This document shows, piece after piece, positions 1 to 61,979 of a stretch of DNA of 64,000 nt. Source of the stretch: Notolepis coatsorum (lineage: Eukaryota; Chordata; Actinopteri; Aulopiformes; Paralepididae); assembly GCA_963971535.1 (NCBI GenBank), contig OZ020589.1, forward strand, positions 96,608,121 to 96,672,120, written 5' to 3'. Numbering within the stretch: position 1 is the stretch's first letter; each line of letters opens with the position of its first letter. Under the pieces are notes generated by a model. The model had not been told where the DNA came from and made no database searches. It saw only the letters and a program-made list of their open reading frames with translations. Made by a program: the position numbers and the translations under genes.

Positions 1-1025
1 CACCTTGAGATGACCCATCTCGTTTTCCATGGGGTCCTAAGATAGTCCCTTTACTTTTCTGATAATTTTGGTCAGGTCTTGCTCGTAAAAGAGATCCTTG
101 ATCTCAAGCATTTTACCTCGTTAAATAAAGGTTAAAAATGTTTCACAAAAAACTCAAATGTTTTGGGTTATTAGTGACACTCTGTATGCACCCAATTGAA
201 AGTTATAACCGCATTTTCTTTCAAAATAATTTGGTTGTGGATTTTGTTAGTAATAAGGCACTTGGGCCAGAGCTGTTTTTACAGGCTGTGACTTACAGGC
301 GTAGAGACAGCTCTGTGTAGGATTCTGGGGTCTGGTTCTCGGTAGAGAGGAGCTCATGTCCATAAATATATATTGGACCTTCCTAGGCCACAGCAATAAC
401 ATATTTGAATTCTTAATTTGGACGTTGTTCCCTTTAAAATGGAGCTTGTCGCTGTTCAGACCCATGTAGCAATGGTTGATAGTCCATGAGTGTGTGACAC
501 ACACGTAAGGCTTATTATAGCAACACACACACAGTCCTACAATCTGCAAGCCAGAACCAGGTGAAATAGTATTTGCAAATAATACATAGTAGCATCATAG
601 GAGGAGGAGGAGACTCTGGAGGGATGGGGAGAGGAAAGAGAGACGAGGAGAGGAGGACCACAGGTCTTCAAGACAGTCAAAAAGGGGGAGTTTCTTTGAG
701 AATAAGGTTTTGAGACTGAGGACCATCAGATCAAGTTTTTCAATCACAATTGTACTAAATTAAAGGTGCTATAGATAACATCATTTGGGAGAGTAATCAT
801 TTAAAAAGAATAATACATCCACATAGCTTTTAGAAAGGTGTGGAATAAAAGTATTGCTTTTATCGCAAAAAAAAACCTATTCATGAATTTATCATTTAAA
901 CATTTTTTGCGGGTCCAAAATGAATGTTGTTGTTTACATGTTGCGTGCATGTATCCTCTCCCTACTTCCCATTTCCCCACGTGGAATGCATCCGATTGGA
1001 TAGATGACATGCTGGTGCTCTAGTC
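1..1025. other. Downstream flank, nothing recognised
   Basis: No convincing coding exon or complete mobile element is visible. There is a purine-rich stretch at about 600-660 and AT-rich unique sequence elsewhere. Part of it could be distal 3' UTR of PTK7. Confidence 0.4.
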
Positions 1026-1614
1026 CAGTGGTTCCCAAAGTCGGGGTCGCGACCCAAAGGTGGGCCGCGAGCAGCCACGGGTGGGCCGCGAGATGATTAA
1101 AAAAAAAAAAAAAAAAAAAAATTTATTTTTTATTTTTTTATTTTTTTATTTAAATTTTTTTTGTCAGGCCACTGAACTTAGAAGCAGGCCAGGACAGTGT
1201 TTCTAGTTGTATTCTAAAATTCTATTCTATTGTATTCTAAAATGTGACTATATGGTTTTATATTAACTTAATAAATAAACAAAAACGAAAAATCTACTTA
1301 TTTCAACGAACATTTCAAACTAAATAACAGATTATGCACATAAAACGCTGAAAACAACCGAAGCAACAATAGTATTTGAATGAGGCTATTATTATTATCA
1401 TTATTATTTTGCAACAAGTTAGCCCTCTCATAAATAGCACATATAAATGAATAACTAACTTGAACTAACTTAATAGGATTGAAGTGATATTTGGCTTAAA
1501 AAATCGATCGCCTGGCAAAAAAAAAAAAAAAAAAAGCCAGACGATGTGCATTGGGCCGCGGCTCTCTGACGCCTTATTTTCTGGGCCCCGGCCTGAAAAG
1601 TTTGGGAACCCCTG
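1026..1614. mobile_element. hAT-type non-autonomous element
   Basis: The ends are CAGTGGTTCCCAAAG and, inverted, CAGGGGTTCCCAAA, typical of the hAT superfamily. The 8-bp target duplication CTCTAGTC lies at 1018-1025 and 1615-1622. The interior holds poly-A and T tracts and no transposase. Confidence 0.88.
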
Positions 1615-1632
1615 CTCTAGTCTAGTGTGACA

Positions 1633-1712
1633 TGCGATGAATGTTATCCATAGCACCATCTAGTGGCTGAATGTTATCTATAGCACCATCTAGTGGATGA
1701 ATGTTATCTATA
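1633..1712. repeat. Short tandem repeat near 3' UTR
   Basis: Two to three copies of a ~36-bp unit containing ATGTTATCTATAGCACCATC. A related ATGTTATCTATAGCGC motif recurs near 2490. Confidence 0.6.
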
Positions 1713-1902
1713 AAACCTTTAACTTTCAAATAGTCTCAGCACTGACCGGAATTATTTGCAAACTACTATTTGAAGCGGGACTGGTGCATCCTTTATAGGT
1801 ACTCTGAACACATCAATACACACAAACTCTCTCGCTCTCATGTAGACACTTTCATCATGACATCTGCATCGTTAGATACAGACTTTCTAATCTCTCACAT
1901 AT

Positions 1903-1963
1903 ACGCACACACACATACCTGTATACACACACACACACACACACACGCGTATATACACACACA
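1903..1963. repeat. CA microsatellite
   Basis: Interrupted CA dinucleotides within the inferred PTK7 3' UTR, about 50 bp after the stop codon on the transcript. Confidence 0.8.
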
Positions 1964-2011
1964 CGACGATTTTCTTATTTCTACTATCACGCATCGAGCA
2001 TCGCATCCTCA

Positions 2012-52337
<50,326 letters not shown>

Positions 52338-52894
52338 CTGAGAGAGAGAGAGAGAGAGAGAGGGAGCGAGAGAGCAAGAGAGAGCGTGCGCGAAAGAGAG
52401 AGCGAGACAGAGCGAGAGAGAGAGCGAGGGAGAGAGGGAGAGAGACAGAGCGAGAGAGGAGAGAGCGCGCGAGAGAGAGAGAGAGCAAGAGAGAGAGAGC
52501 AAGAGAGAGAGATAGAGAGAGCGAGGGAGAGAGACAGAGCGAGAGAGGAGAGAGCGCGCGCGAGAGAGAGAGCGAGGGAGAGAGAGGCCGAGCGAGAGAG
52601 AGAGCAAGAGAGAGAGAGAGAAAGAGAGCAAGAGAGAGATTGAGAGAGCGAGAAAGAGAGAGCGAGAGAGAAAGTGAGAGAGACAGAGAGAGTGAGAGCA
52701 AGTGAGATAGAGAGAGAGATAGAGACAGAGAGAGAGACAGGAGAGAGAGAGCAAGAGCAAGAGAGCGAGAGACAGATAGCAAGAGATGGAGAGAGCGAGG
52801 GAGAGAGAGACAGAGAGAGAGATAGAGGAGAGAGAGCGAGCGAGAGAGATAGTGAGAGAGTGCGAAAGAGGAGAGAGAGAGAGAGAGAGAGAAA
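52338..52894. repeat. Long GA-rich tract at exon 3 acceptor
   Basis: About 555 bp of purine-only-like sequence built from GA with GC, CA and GGGA interruptions. On the PTK7 transcript it is a polypyrimidine tract ending at the exon 3 acceptor. The arginine/glutamate- or serine/leucine-rich open frames through it are artefacts. Confidence 0.95.
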
Positions 52895-53214
52895 TAATGT
52901 AACTTGTGTTCTTCCTTTTGAGAATTACTATTCTGATCACATGTTTCACTCAACACCGTCATCTCCCCTACCAACTGTTAAGACAGTTATGGAATTCTGG
53001 ATTAAATCACAAGTAACAACAAATATCTTCTCAGATGGGGGTCCCTGGGACAATATCTTCTCAGATGGGGGTACATGGCCAATAATGTATCAAAGGGGGT
53101 CCTTGACACGACAACTGGTCTAGGGGGTTGTTTTATATGGATTTACTAATTCGTCTTTCCACCAAATGTTCAATAAACTACTGAAAATGGCAGCATCTCT
53201 ACACCTTTATCCTC

Positions 53215-53575
53215 ATAGAGACAAGGATATATGAAGATGCAACACTGAACGTCACAGGAAATCCTTCATACCAACAGCCATCAGACTGTACAACGCCTCA
53301 CTGCCTCACTGAGCACAGAGTAAATCCCTGTATACCTTCCTGTACCTTTACATTTGACTATAGGTATACCTTCCTGGACATTTACATTTTACTGTACATT
53401 TTACTGTATATTGTCATACTGTATATTTCATAATTTTAGAATGTATATCTCTAACTGTGTATTTTTATTGTATTCTTATTCTTATTTTTTGACTTTTGAA
53501 CAACAAATGTTCATTGTGAGCGATCTGTGGTGCTGAATGTCCCTCGGGATTAATAAAGTACTTCTATTGACTTTT
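53215..53575 (+). mobile_element. LINE 3' end fragment
   Basis: CATACCAACAGCCATCAGAC TGTACAACGCCTCACTG and a tail with CCTCGGGATTAATAAAGTAC are the usual Rex1/L2 end. Confidence 0.65.
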
Positions 53576-53664
53576 ATTATATTCTATGAATATGCAAACA
53601 AGCATCCACTGATATTTACAAGCAATTCTAATAAGCAGCTTATATTCTTTAAAGACATGTCAAT

Positions 53665-54575
53665 TAGGGTTGGGTACCTTTCACATTTGAACCGGTACCT
53701 GTGAATCGATATCGGTACCCAACGGTACCTTTTTTTCGGTACTTTAGTCTCTAAAAATGTAATCTACCTACCTCAGTTGTACCTACATTTCCAAACTTCA
53801 AATAATTTATTACCATTATTATTTATTTACAATTTGAACAATTTGTTAATATATATATATATAATATTGCAGCGAGCGTCGTCTGCATCTAGCTTTGTAA
53901 AGTGTAACAACACTTGCGACCGTTTTCGGTTTGCCATTGCCCCGACTGCTTTGTTGTTGAATCAAGTCAAATCCTGTGTTAACGTGCAGCACACTTCATA
54001 GGTTTCGTTTCGCTGTAAACGAAACGTTGACGTCACCGGCGGATCTCACGTGAATCGGTACTCGGTAGTACCGACGTGATTCGGTCGGTAGTCGGTACCC
54101 ATAACACATTAATTGCCAAGAACGAGTTAACTCGTTATTGCCCGCCATGTGAATATCGCCAAAAACTAGTTAACTCGTTTTTATGATCGTTATTTATTTT
54201 ATTCGCTATATCTATTCATAATTCATGGCTGCAGCCTCTGCAGACCCTGGTTAATGTGTCTGAGCTGGCAGACGGTCAACACCGCCCTCTACTGCCTTGC
54301 GGAGCTATTGCACTTCATTGGAAACGTCTGGTGTGTTTTCTGAGCCGATCTGAGCCGTGTAATCTGTTTTTTGCATGTTGACCAGAAGCAACTCACTGAC
54401 AGTTGACGGCGTTATTAAATTCATAGCTATAATATAAAATATAGTTTTAGGACTTGCAAGTTTGGCATTCTAAAACTATAACCATTGAATAAAGACCTGG
54501 CGCTGAAGGGGGATCAGCGCCCCCTGCTGCTGGCGGTCGATGTGTTAAAAGTACCTGATTCGGTACCCATCCCTA
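53665..54575. mobile_element. hAT element, GGTACC-rich family, with insertion
   Basis: Ends TAGGGTTGGGTACCTTTC and inverted TAGGGATGGGTACCGAATC with perfect 8-bp duplications ATGTCAAT at 53657-53664 and 54576-54583. It matches 10560-10957 in inverted order. A segment at about 54101-54548 with ends AACACATTAATTGCC and inverted AACACATCGACCGCC is inserted near its right end. Confidence 0.9.
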
Positions 54576-54826
54576 ATGTCAATACCTATTCAGATTTCTG
54601 TGTCTACTATCAAGTTACCACATATTGGTCCACGATAGGTTCAACCTATTAGTGACATCACACATGCAACTCATATTTCAGGGAAGTATAGAGAAGCTCT
54701 CTCACTCTCCAGGGGAAGAATGTGAAAAGGGCATTGGTGACACGTTCTGCTATATTCAAAGCCTCAGGAGTTAACCATAAACAACTAGATTTTGAGTGAA
54801 GGGGGTCTTTCAATTTGGGTCATGTT

Positions 54827-55015
54827 TAGGGTTGGGTACCGTTCACATTTGAACCAATACCAGTACCAGTTCCTGGAATTCAGTATTGTACCCGACGGTA
54901 CACATTTATTCTGTACTTAACTCTCTGTAATAACAAAAATGTTACTTGTAAAAAAATATATATACTTCTCAATTTCAACATTGTTATTTATTTAGAACAT
55001 TGTTATTTATTGTTC
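54827..55015. mobile_element. Partial hAT end
   Basis: TAGGGTTGGGTACCGTTCAC begins a copy of the GGTACC-rich hAT family; its other end is not found before the Penelope-like sequence starts. Confidence 0.6.
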
Positions 55016-55156
55016 ATAAAAATAGAGAAACAATGTCCAGGCACGCACTCCAGATTTTTCCAAATTTATTGGCAGCCTGTAATCATGACGTTTCGGTGTG
55101 AACGCACCTTCTTCAGAATGGCTTGCATGAAGCATGAAGGGTAAGTGACCCTAGTA

Positions 55157-56852
55157 CAGGGGTGGCCAACCAGTCAGAGACTAAGAGCCACAAAAAAATT
55201 ACTGTGGTACCACAAAGAGCCACACCATATACCAGCGTTTCTCAACCTTTTTTTTCAGTCACGGCACCCTTCATGTGTTTATAGGTCTCACCCTCTGGCC
55301 TCTGAAGTTGCTAATGTCTTTTTTATTTGGGCCTCACAGGGTTAAAAGTACCCTGTGAGACCCACGGTTGCAAAATTACAAAATCACTTTTAACCATTTA
55401 AAAAAATAATGTTTATTTAAAAATTTTTAAAGGGGAACTATTTTACTATTTCTTTCACTATTTGGGCACTTTTACACAATTCCTGTGAGTCTATGGAACA
55501 CCTAGGTTTTTTTCAAAAAGAATTCATTGTTTTGTATTTCTAATCAAGTACTAAAAACCGCATTTTTCTACCTCAATATCTTAAGCCGTTTTGAGGCTGG
55601 GCTCCAACCACTGTGTGGCCTGGTGCCAACTGCCACATCAACTGCCACATTATTATGCAGCTGAGAAATCTCTGACATCACAGATATGCACATTTTCAGA
55701 TGACTCAGTTCAGTGAGGGTGAATATTGTGAGAGGAGAATTGGAAGAATTCGCCAATATGAGAATTAGAGACATATCCTATTAATATAAGTCCACATAGC
55801 TAAGAAACAATGGTAAACACTGAAAAAAGCCATTTATAAGATAGTTCCCCTTTAAGCACATGTATAGTCAATTGGTCCTGTTGTTCAGCCTCACAATGCT
55901 ATTTGATAGTAAATGTGTTTATATGTCCCACCCTCTGGCCTCTGAAGTTGCTAATTTCTTTTTAATTTGGGCCTCACAGGGTTAACCTCTTAAGCCCGAG
56001 ATATACAGTAAAAGTGTATATTTTCAGCATTATGTTTGTTTACCAATTATTTTAACTGTTATTAGTGAAATATAAGATTATAGAAATCTCAGGGCATTGA
56101 GTCGGAAACCGGCGCATATTGACAGGAGGAAGTGGCACAGCCAAAAGTGAGTGTAGTCTTTTGAAGGAAGAGACTCAGGGCTTTGAAATTTCGAAAAACT
56201 ACCCTACCCAGCTCACACCAGCCCCTGTCAATCATCTGACTTCTGGATTTACTTTTTAATTTCTCTTATTTTTTGGGATTATCTCCCACAAACCTGAACG
56301 TTATTGCCATAAAACAGAACGCAGTTAGTTTCTCTACCTTTCTGTGAACGTCTTGCAAAAAACGGTGTTGCAATATGATGAAAAATGGTGGAGAAATTTA
56401 CATTATAAAAAAGATGGCAGAATTCAGTACTGTATCTACAAAACCTTCTGTTTAATCATCTTCCCTTTATTCATTTGCTTAGATTTTTCAGGTCTGGTCA
56501 ATTTTAGCATGGTGTTATTTACAGTCAAAGATAATTTTTTTTTTTAAATAGAATTGATATTCTCCTTTGGTTCATTACAATTTACTCAAGCCTAGTAACA
56601 GACACACTATTTCTGACACTGATCCATATATGTCCCTAGATTCAGATACCAAGAACATGCAAATGGACCATTTAAAAAAAAATTGTAAATGTTTATCCTA
56701 CGTCCTTATGGAATGAGTGAGATAAAAAAAAAAAAGGAAAAAAAAAATTAAAAAAAAAAGGTAATTTTTATTTTTATTTTTTGATGGAAGAGCCGCACAT
56801 TGACGGGCAAAGAGCCGCATGCGGCTCGCGAGCCGCGGGTTGGCCACCCCTA
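55157..56852. mobile_element. hAT element inside Penelope-like element
   Basis: Ends CAGGGGTGGCCAACCAGTC and inverted TAGGGGTGGCCAACCCGCG with perfect 8-bp duplications CCCTAGTA at 55149-55156 and 56853-56860. No transposase; a TTAA element is nested at 55431. Confidence 0.94.
55431..55851. mobile_element. TTAA-flanked (piggyBac-like) MITE
   Basis: TTAA at 55427-55430 and 55852-55855 with inverted ends AGGGGAACTATTTTAC and AGGGGAACTATCTTAT. This is the cleanest copy of the family also seen at 5813, 26099 and 33590. Confidence 0.92.
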
Positions 56853-57196
56853 CCCTAGTATATACAAGACAAACAGGAAGTGACAACATAGGAAGTGACA
56901 ACACATTCCCACAAGAGATCTGCAAAAAAGTACAAAATACCACTTACAAGCACAACCTTTTCAGAATTATGTAAATAAAAAAGAAGCGTGTAAATCAAAA
57001 AGAAACATGTAAATCACAAAGAGATATATCTATATATATTTATATATATTTTATACAGAGTAGGCCTACATCTTAAACTCTAAACATAAACACTCATGAC
57101 CCATATAAGCCATCTTTCAATTATAAATATAAAGTGATGATAAATGAAAATAAATAATAAACAATCGAAAGAAATGAAATAATCAAATGAAACCGG

Positions 57197-59240
57197 TCAA
57201 AACATTTTCCTCATGAGGCCTCTAGGCTCTAAACAATCCAGAAAATGAATATAAAAGCATTCCCTTTGTAGCAAGAGCCTGTCTCTGTCGCCGCCTCTTG
57301 GTGGTCTCAAGACCTGCTCTATACCCATGTATTTTAAGCCAGAAATATCATGTCCTAACTTATTAAAGTGCCTTGCAACTGAAGACTTCGTCATTTCTTC
57401 TTATAGAACATTTGTGCTCAGAAATTCGATTTTTAAAACGTCTTCTTGTTTTTCCAACATAGTAAAGGTTGCAAGGACATTTAAGCAAGTAAACCACAAA
57501 ATCAGAATTACAGGTAATCCGGCCTCTAACAGCGATACTCCTACCTGTACTTTGTTGTAAATAAAATTTCTCTTTAATCATGCCATGACATTGGGTACAA
57601 GACAAACATGGAAAATTGCCATTTGGAATATTAGCCATAAAATGGGTAATTTTTTTGAGAAAATCCATTTTAACTAACTGGTCCCTTAAGTTAGGTTGCC
57701 GTTTGTAGAAGTATTTGGGTGGTTCCTGGAACACACCGCCGATCTTAGGATCTGACTTTAAAATGTACCAGTATTTGTTCACAATATCACGCATATCTCT
57801 AGAAATAGGGCTGAAGGTGGACACCAATGCTACTGAGTTGCTTTTTACTTTGTCTTTATGTGTAAAAAGGGATTGTCTGTTTATCTGTTTAGTTTTATTA
57901 AGAGAATTCTCAATAAGGGCCTCACTATATCCTCTAGATCTAAAGTTCTGACAAAGCTCCTTGGCTTGTGTATCAAAAATGTCATCTGTATTACAGATAC
58001 GTTTATATCTCAAAATCTGACTAAATGGAAGGCTCCTCTTGAGCTCTGGCGGGTGATAACTGCTATAATGGAGAAACGAATTTCGATCAGTCTCTTTTTT
58101 GAAAACTTCGGTATGGACAATATTGTCTCTTTTTCACCAATACATTGAGGAATGCTATGGAATGTGAATCATAATTCATAGTAAACTAAATAGTCTTTCT
58201 CTGAGAGTTGAGAAACAAGTGGAACTCTTCCAGAGCCTCTTTAGTGCCTGACCATACAAAAAATAAATCATCAATATACCTCCAATAGGCTTTAATGTGT
58301 CCAACATATGGATTATTATTGAAAATACATTCAGACTCAAACTTCGACATAAAACAGTTGGCCATATTAACCGCTACCGGGCTGCCCATAGCTAGGCCTC
58401 TTTTCTGTAAATAATATTGATCCTGAAAACGGAAATAATTCTTATTAAGGACTTCCTGAGTCAATGATATTAATGCCTGAGTAGAGGGATGTAGCTCTAT
58501 TCTCTGATCCAAATAATATCTACATGCACTTAACCCATCAATATGTGGGATGCTAGGATATAAACTAGAAACATCCATAGTACACAAAATATCAGTAGCT
58601 TCTATACTGCACTCATACAGCTTACTTAGAAAGTCGGTAGTGTCCTTTAAATAACCAGGTTGTGCTGCAGCCAATTATTTAAGGTGTGAGTCAACAAATT
58701 TTGAGATTTGTAAGTGACCCGATACCAGCCACAATAGGTCGACCTGGTGGGTTATGAAGATCCTTGTGAATTTTGGGCAAAGTGTAAATAATAGGTCTTA
58801 CTGGGTTATCATTCACCATGAACTTAAATTCCTTCTCAGAAATCCCACCCTCCTTAAGAAGGCGCTTTAGAACCTCTTTGATCTCAAAAGAGAACCGAAC
58901 AGTTGGATCTGTGCTTAAAGGAATATACACACATCTGTGTCTGCTAATTGTCTATTTCAGCAACACAGGAACTCTTATTCTGCACCACTAAGGCAGAGAC
59001 TTTATCGGCCTTCCTGTACACCAGATTATCTAACTGCATCAATTCCTTAAGTGCTAGTCTCTCTGACTCAAGCAGATTAGGGAATAATCTAGTTTCATTA
59101 CTTTTCTCACATAGAAGCATAACTTCATCCTCAACTAGGCTTGAACAGTGTTTTAAATGGTCTATCAGCCGTGTCCAATGAACTGACTTCTGGCAGCACT
59201 GTGCTTCCAGGAGTAGAATAAACAATATTTTTATCGACAT
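57197..59240 (-). pseudogene. Penelope-like RT and GIY-YIG endonuclease
   Basis: Pieces in order are: 59240-58944 (KADKVSALVVQN, normally KADKGxAVVV); 58930-58691 (YTLPKIHKDLHNPPGRPIVA); 58674-58186 (LCTMDVSSLYPSIPH, RGLAMGSPVAVNMANCFM, and the catalytic YIDDLFFVW); 58013-57363 (a linker, then VVYLLKCPCNLYYVGKTRRR); and 57394-57197 (ARHFNKLGHD, GGDRDRLLLQRE). The first signature is the RT catalytic core; the last two are the GIY-YIG nuclease. At least four frame breaks make it non-functional. Confidence 0.85.
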
Positions 59241-59312
59241 CTCTAGAATAAAAAAGCTTTAAAGCCCAACTTGCAGGTTAAACCCTACTGATCAATTATG
59301 GGTAGTTTACAT

Positions 59313-59758
59313 TGTTGTGGAATATATTATCATGTTCTTATAGATCTGTGTTGAGATATCATGTTATACAGCTTGACTCTCAGTATGACCAGCTTGACTG
59401 GTTAATGTGTGTATGTCTCTTTAAGAACACTCCGACATCCTCCCAGTCATAACAAAGTTGTTGTTGCTCCCAGTGACTGAGAAACATTTTTGTTTACCTT
59501 CATCATCATATCTGATATTATGTTATGACTGACAACTGTGTATTTAACATATGTCTGAAACAGCACTCAGGGTCAGTCTATGGCCAGACGCTAGTGGGTT
59601 AACATATTGTCTCTGACTGTAGACTGTCCTTTCATACGTGGCCACGGTGAAATAACCTTTCTTCTTATTGTTAAATAAACTTTGTTCTTATCATTAATAA
59701 TGACTCAGAATGATTTGTAAACGGCTCATCGTTTAGTCCTTTAATATTTCCCATTACA
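59313..59758 (+). mobile_element. 5' LTR of a retrovirus-like element
   Basis: About 446 bp start TGTTGTGGAATAT and end CCCATTACA, with an AATAAA-type signal (TTAAATAAACTTTGTTC) near 59673. Two bases after its end comes TGGCGACGAG, a primer-binding-site candidate. No matching 3' LTR was found in the window. Confidence 0.75.
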
Positions 59759-59760
59759 GA

Positions 59761-59778
59761 TGGCGACGAGTGAAATTA
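59761..59778 (+). promoter_or_regulatory. Candidate tRNA primer-binding site
   Basis: TGGCGACGAG is what would pair with the 3' end of tRNA-Ser(GCT) as I recall it; the match weakens after ten bases. Position just after the LTR is right for reverse-transcription priming. Confidence 0.5.
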
Positions 59779-60721
59779 TGGGATATTTTTTTTAACTAGT
59801 TTATTAGATTTTAAAGCGATGGGAGTCGAGGTGGCCGTGGAACGGGCTCTGCGGACAGGGTGAATCTTGGGTTTCCAGGGAAGCGCTTCCCTGTCTCAAA
59901 CTCCTCCGCACACTGGGGGGGGGGGAGAGAACAGTCTGCGCCGTCCGTTTGGCTGTCACCTCCGGCTTGAACCTTGGGAACGCGTGGGGAGCATTCGGTG
60001 AGCTGTTGGCATTCTGTTTAAAGCGGTTTTGTTTTCCATCTATAAAGTAGTTAGGTTACGATTAGATTAGGGCGTCTAGGTTGACCAGACAGCGAATGAC
60101 ACAGAGTGGTGATTGCCGACGAGCAGTCCAGGGGATAAATAATATCTCTTGCCTCAAATCCTCAGAGAAGAAAAAACAAGGAGAAGGGGGACGCCTGTCT
60201 ACGACTGTCTCGTCAACTCTGACAGGTAAACCTATGGGGATGCGAGTGGGAGTTTGAAGTTATTTTTGGGGTTCTGGGTCTAGAGGGTGTCTAACATTAG
60301 AACATAGTTTTTCTTTGTGTGTGTAACCCTCTTGTTTTCCTCTGATCACTTGGATTTAAAGGGTACGTTCTGGTAATTAGCGAGAATTACATTTGTATCC
60401 GATAAGGTAGGCGTGTGCAAAGTGTACTGTGAGCATGTTGGGAATTACAGGAGTTCATGCAATAAGTCCCACTATTTAGACACGAGACGTGGGTTATCTT
60501 TTAGGCACTGATTCTGTTTTTTTTGGGTTGTTTTTCTTTCACAAGGAGGCGGGAAGTGAGTCCGTGCGTGGGGAATACCAAGAGGAGAGACAGGTGCTGT
60601 GTTGTGTGATTAGTTTCTACCACCTATCTGGTCAAACTGCAGTTTTTCTGAAAAGAAATAAGATAGGGCGTTGTTAATACGCTGTTTCACAGAGCTTTTT
60701 TCCCCCTCGAGTGCTTAGAGG

Positions 60722-60815
60722 TAGTGATGCACGATATATCGGCCGCCGATATAATATCGGCCGATATGGCCGTTTTTTTACACATCGGTATCGGTCCGAT
60801 ATCAAGATAGGGCCG

Positions 60816-60846
<31 letters not shown>

Positions 60847-61103
60847 CATTTTTTTTAATATTTTTTTTCTTCTTTTTACATGTTTTGGCCTTAAATAGTT
60901 TCAAAATATCAGTCATTTCTGAAAATAAGTTACAAAAGTTAAAAAAATTGTGCGTTTTGGAAAATAGCTCTTTATTTGATTATCATAAAAAAGTGTTTTC
61001 TATACAGAGATATCGACATCGGTAAATATCGGTATCGGCCAGAACAGCAATATTAATATCGGTTATCGGTATCGGCCACAATTTTCACATCGGTGCATCA
61101 CTA
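60722..61103. mobile_element. hAT element in retroelement leader
   Basis: Ends TAGTGATGCACGATATATCG and inverted TAGTGATGCACCGATGTGA with perfect 8-bp duplications CTTAGAGG at 60714-60721 and 61104-61111. It sits 85 bp before the gag start codon. Confidence 0.94.
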
Positions 61104-61188
61104 CTTAGAGGAAACTAATTTTTTGGGGGCCACATATTTTATTTTTGTTTTGTTTTTGTCTGTTAAGAAAAAGGAAGCGTGTTAAAGA

Positions 61189-61758
61189 ATGGAGGATGTG
61201 GACAATTTAGAGGAGCAGGGAGCAGCCTGTGGGGGTGTGAGGGAAGAAGCTAACACTTTGTTCTCTTTCTCTTCTCCCACGGCGGTGTGCCCGGGGATTG
61301 ACTCCGGGCTCGGTGCCTTTCCGTGTGCGTCACCGGCTGTCCCGCCACGTCAACGGCCTCGCCGACGACCATCAACTCCGGAGCTACCACCACCCGCAAC
61401 GATCTGGCCTGTGTCAACGGCCACACACAGGGCTGTATCAATAACAGCAGATGAATTGGCCAGGCAATTAGAGATGCTGAGGCTGCATGCTCAGGAGCTG
61501 ACGGAGCGGTCACAATTGTCACTGATAACAACGGTCGGACAATCACAGTTAGCCCTGGTGAGAACTGTCTCACAGCTTGGGCAGAGCATCCCGAGGGGCA
61601 TCCCGAGAAAGAGGCAGCGCAAACCTGCTGGTGTTTGTTTTATATGCGGCCAGGACGGTCATTGGCATAAGGATTGTGCCTATAAGGAAGAATTTGAGAG
61701 GAAAAAGGCACAATGGCGAGCAGAGTTGCAAGGCGGGACGGAGCCCTCAGCGCATTGA
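61189..61758 (+). pseudogene. Retroelement gag fragment with zinc knuckle
   Basis: An open frame of 189 codons starts about 1.4 kb after the LTR. It is proline-rich in the first half and ends with a CCHC zinc knuckle (C-x2-C-x4-H-x4-C in CFICGQDGHWHKDC), the nucleic-acid-binding motif of retroviral and LTR-retrotransposon Gag. It is much shorter than a full Gag, and no protease, reverse transcriptase or integrase follows. This is an old truncated endogenous retrovirus-like copy; whether retrovirus or other LTR element is not settled. Confidence 0.72.
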
Positions 61759-61865
61759 CTGGACGCACGCCGGGGAGGCATCGACCTGAGGACATGATGA
61801 TGGCAGGCAGAGTATAGCGCACACACATGGTTACATACAGGCACGTTGTGACAGGGGATGAACAA

Positions 61866-61960
61866 TTCTGGTTGAAATATTCTCATTATTTTGGTTGAAA
61901 TATTCTCGTTATTTTGGTTGAAATATTCTCATTATTTTGGTTGAAATATTCTCATTATTC
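61866..61960. repeat. 23-bp tandem repeat
   Basis: About four copies of TGGTTGAAATATTCTCATTA TTT. Confidence 0.9.
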
Positions 61961-61979
61961 TGGTTGAACGAATCTCATT

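Larger units (their letters stand above)
55016..59270 (-). mobile_element. Penelope-like element, degraded
   Basis: On the minus strand an N-terminal segment, reverse transcriptase and GIY-YIG endonuclease follow in order between 59240 and 57197, split among several frames. The sequence near 55050-55130 (GACGTTTCGGTGTGAACGCA, CCTTCTTCAGAATGG) resembles the characteristic terminal region of Penelope elements. A hAT element (55157-56852) is inserted in the 3' part. Confidence 0.82.

Noticed and set aside
247..549. 100-codon minus-strand frame
   Set aside because: No domain recognised; position past the PTK7 stop makes 3' flank the simpler reading.
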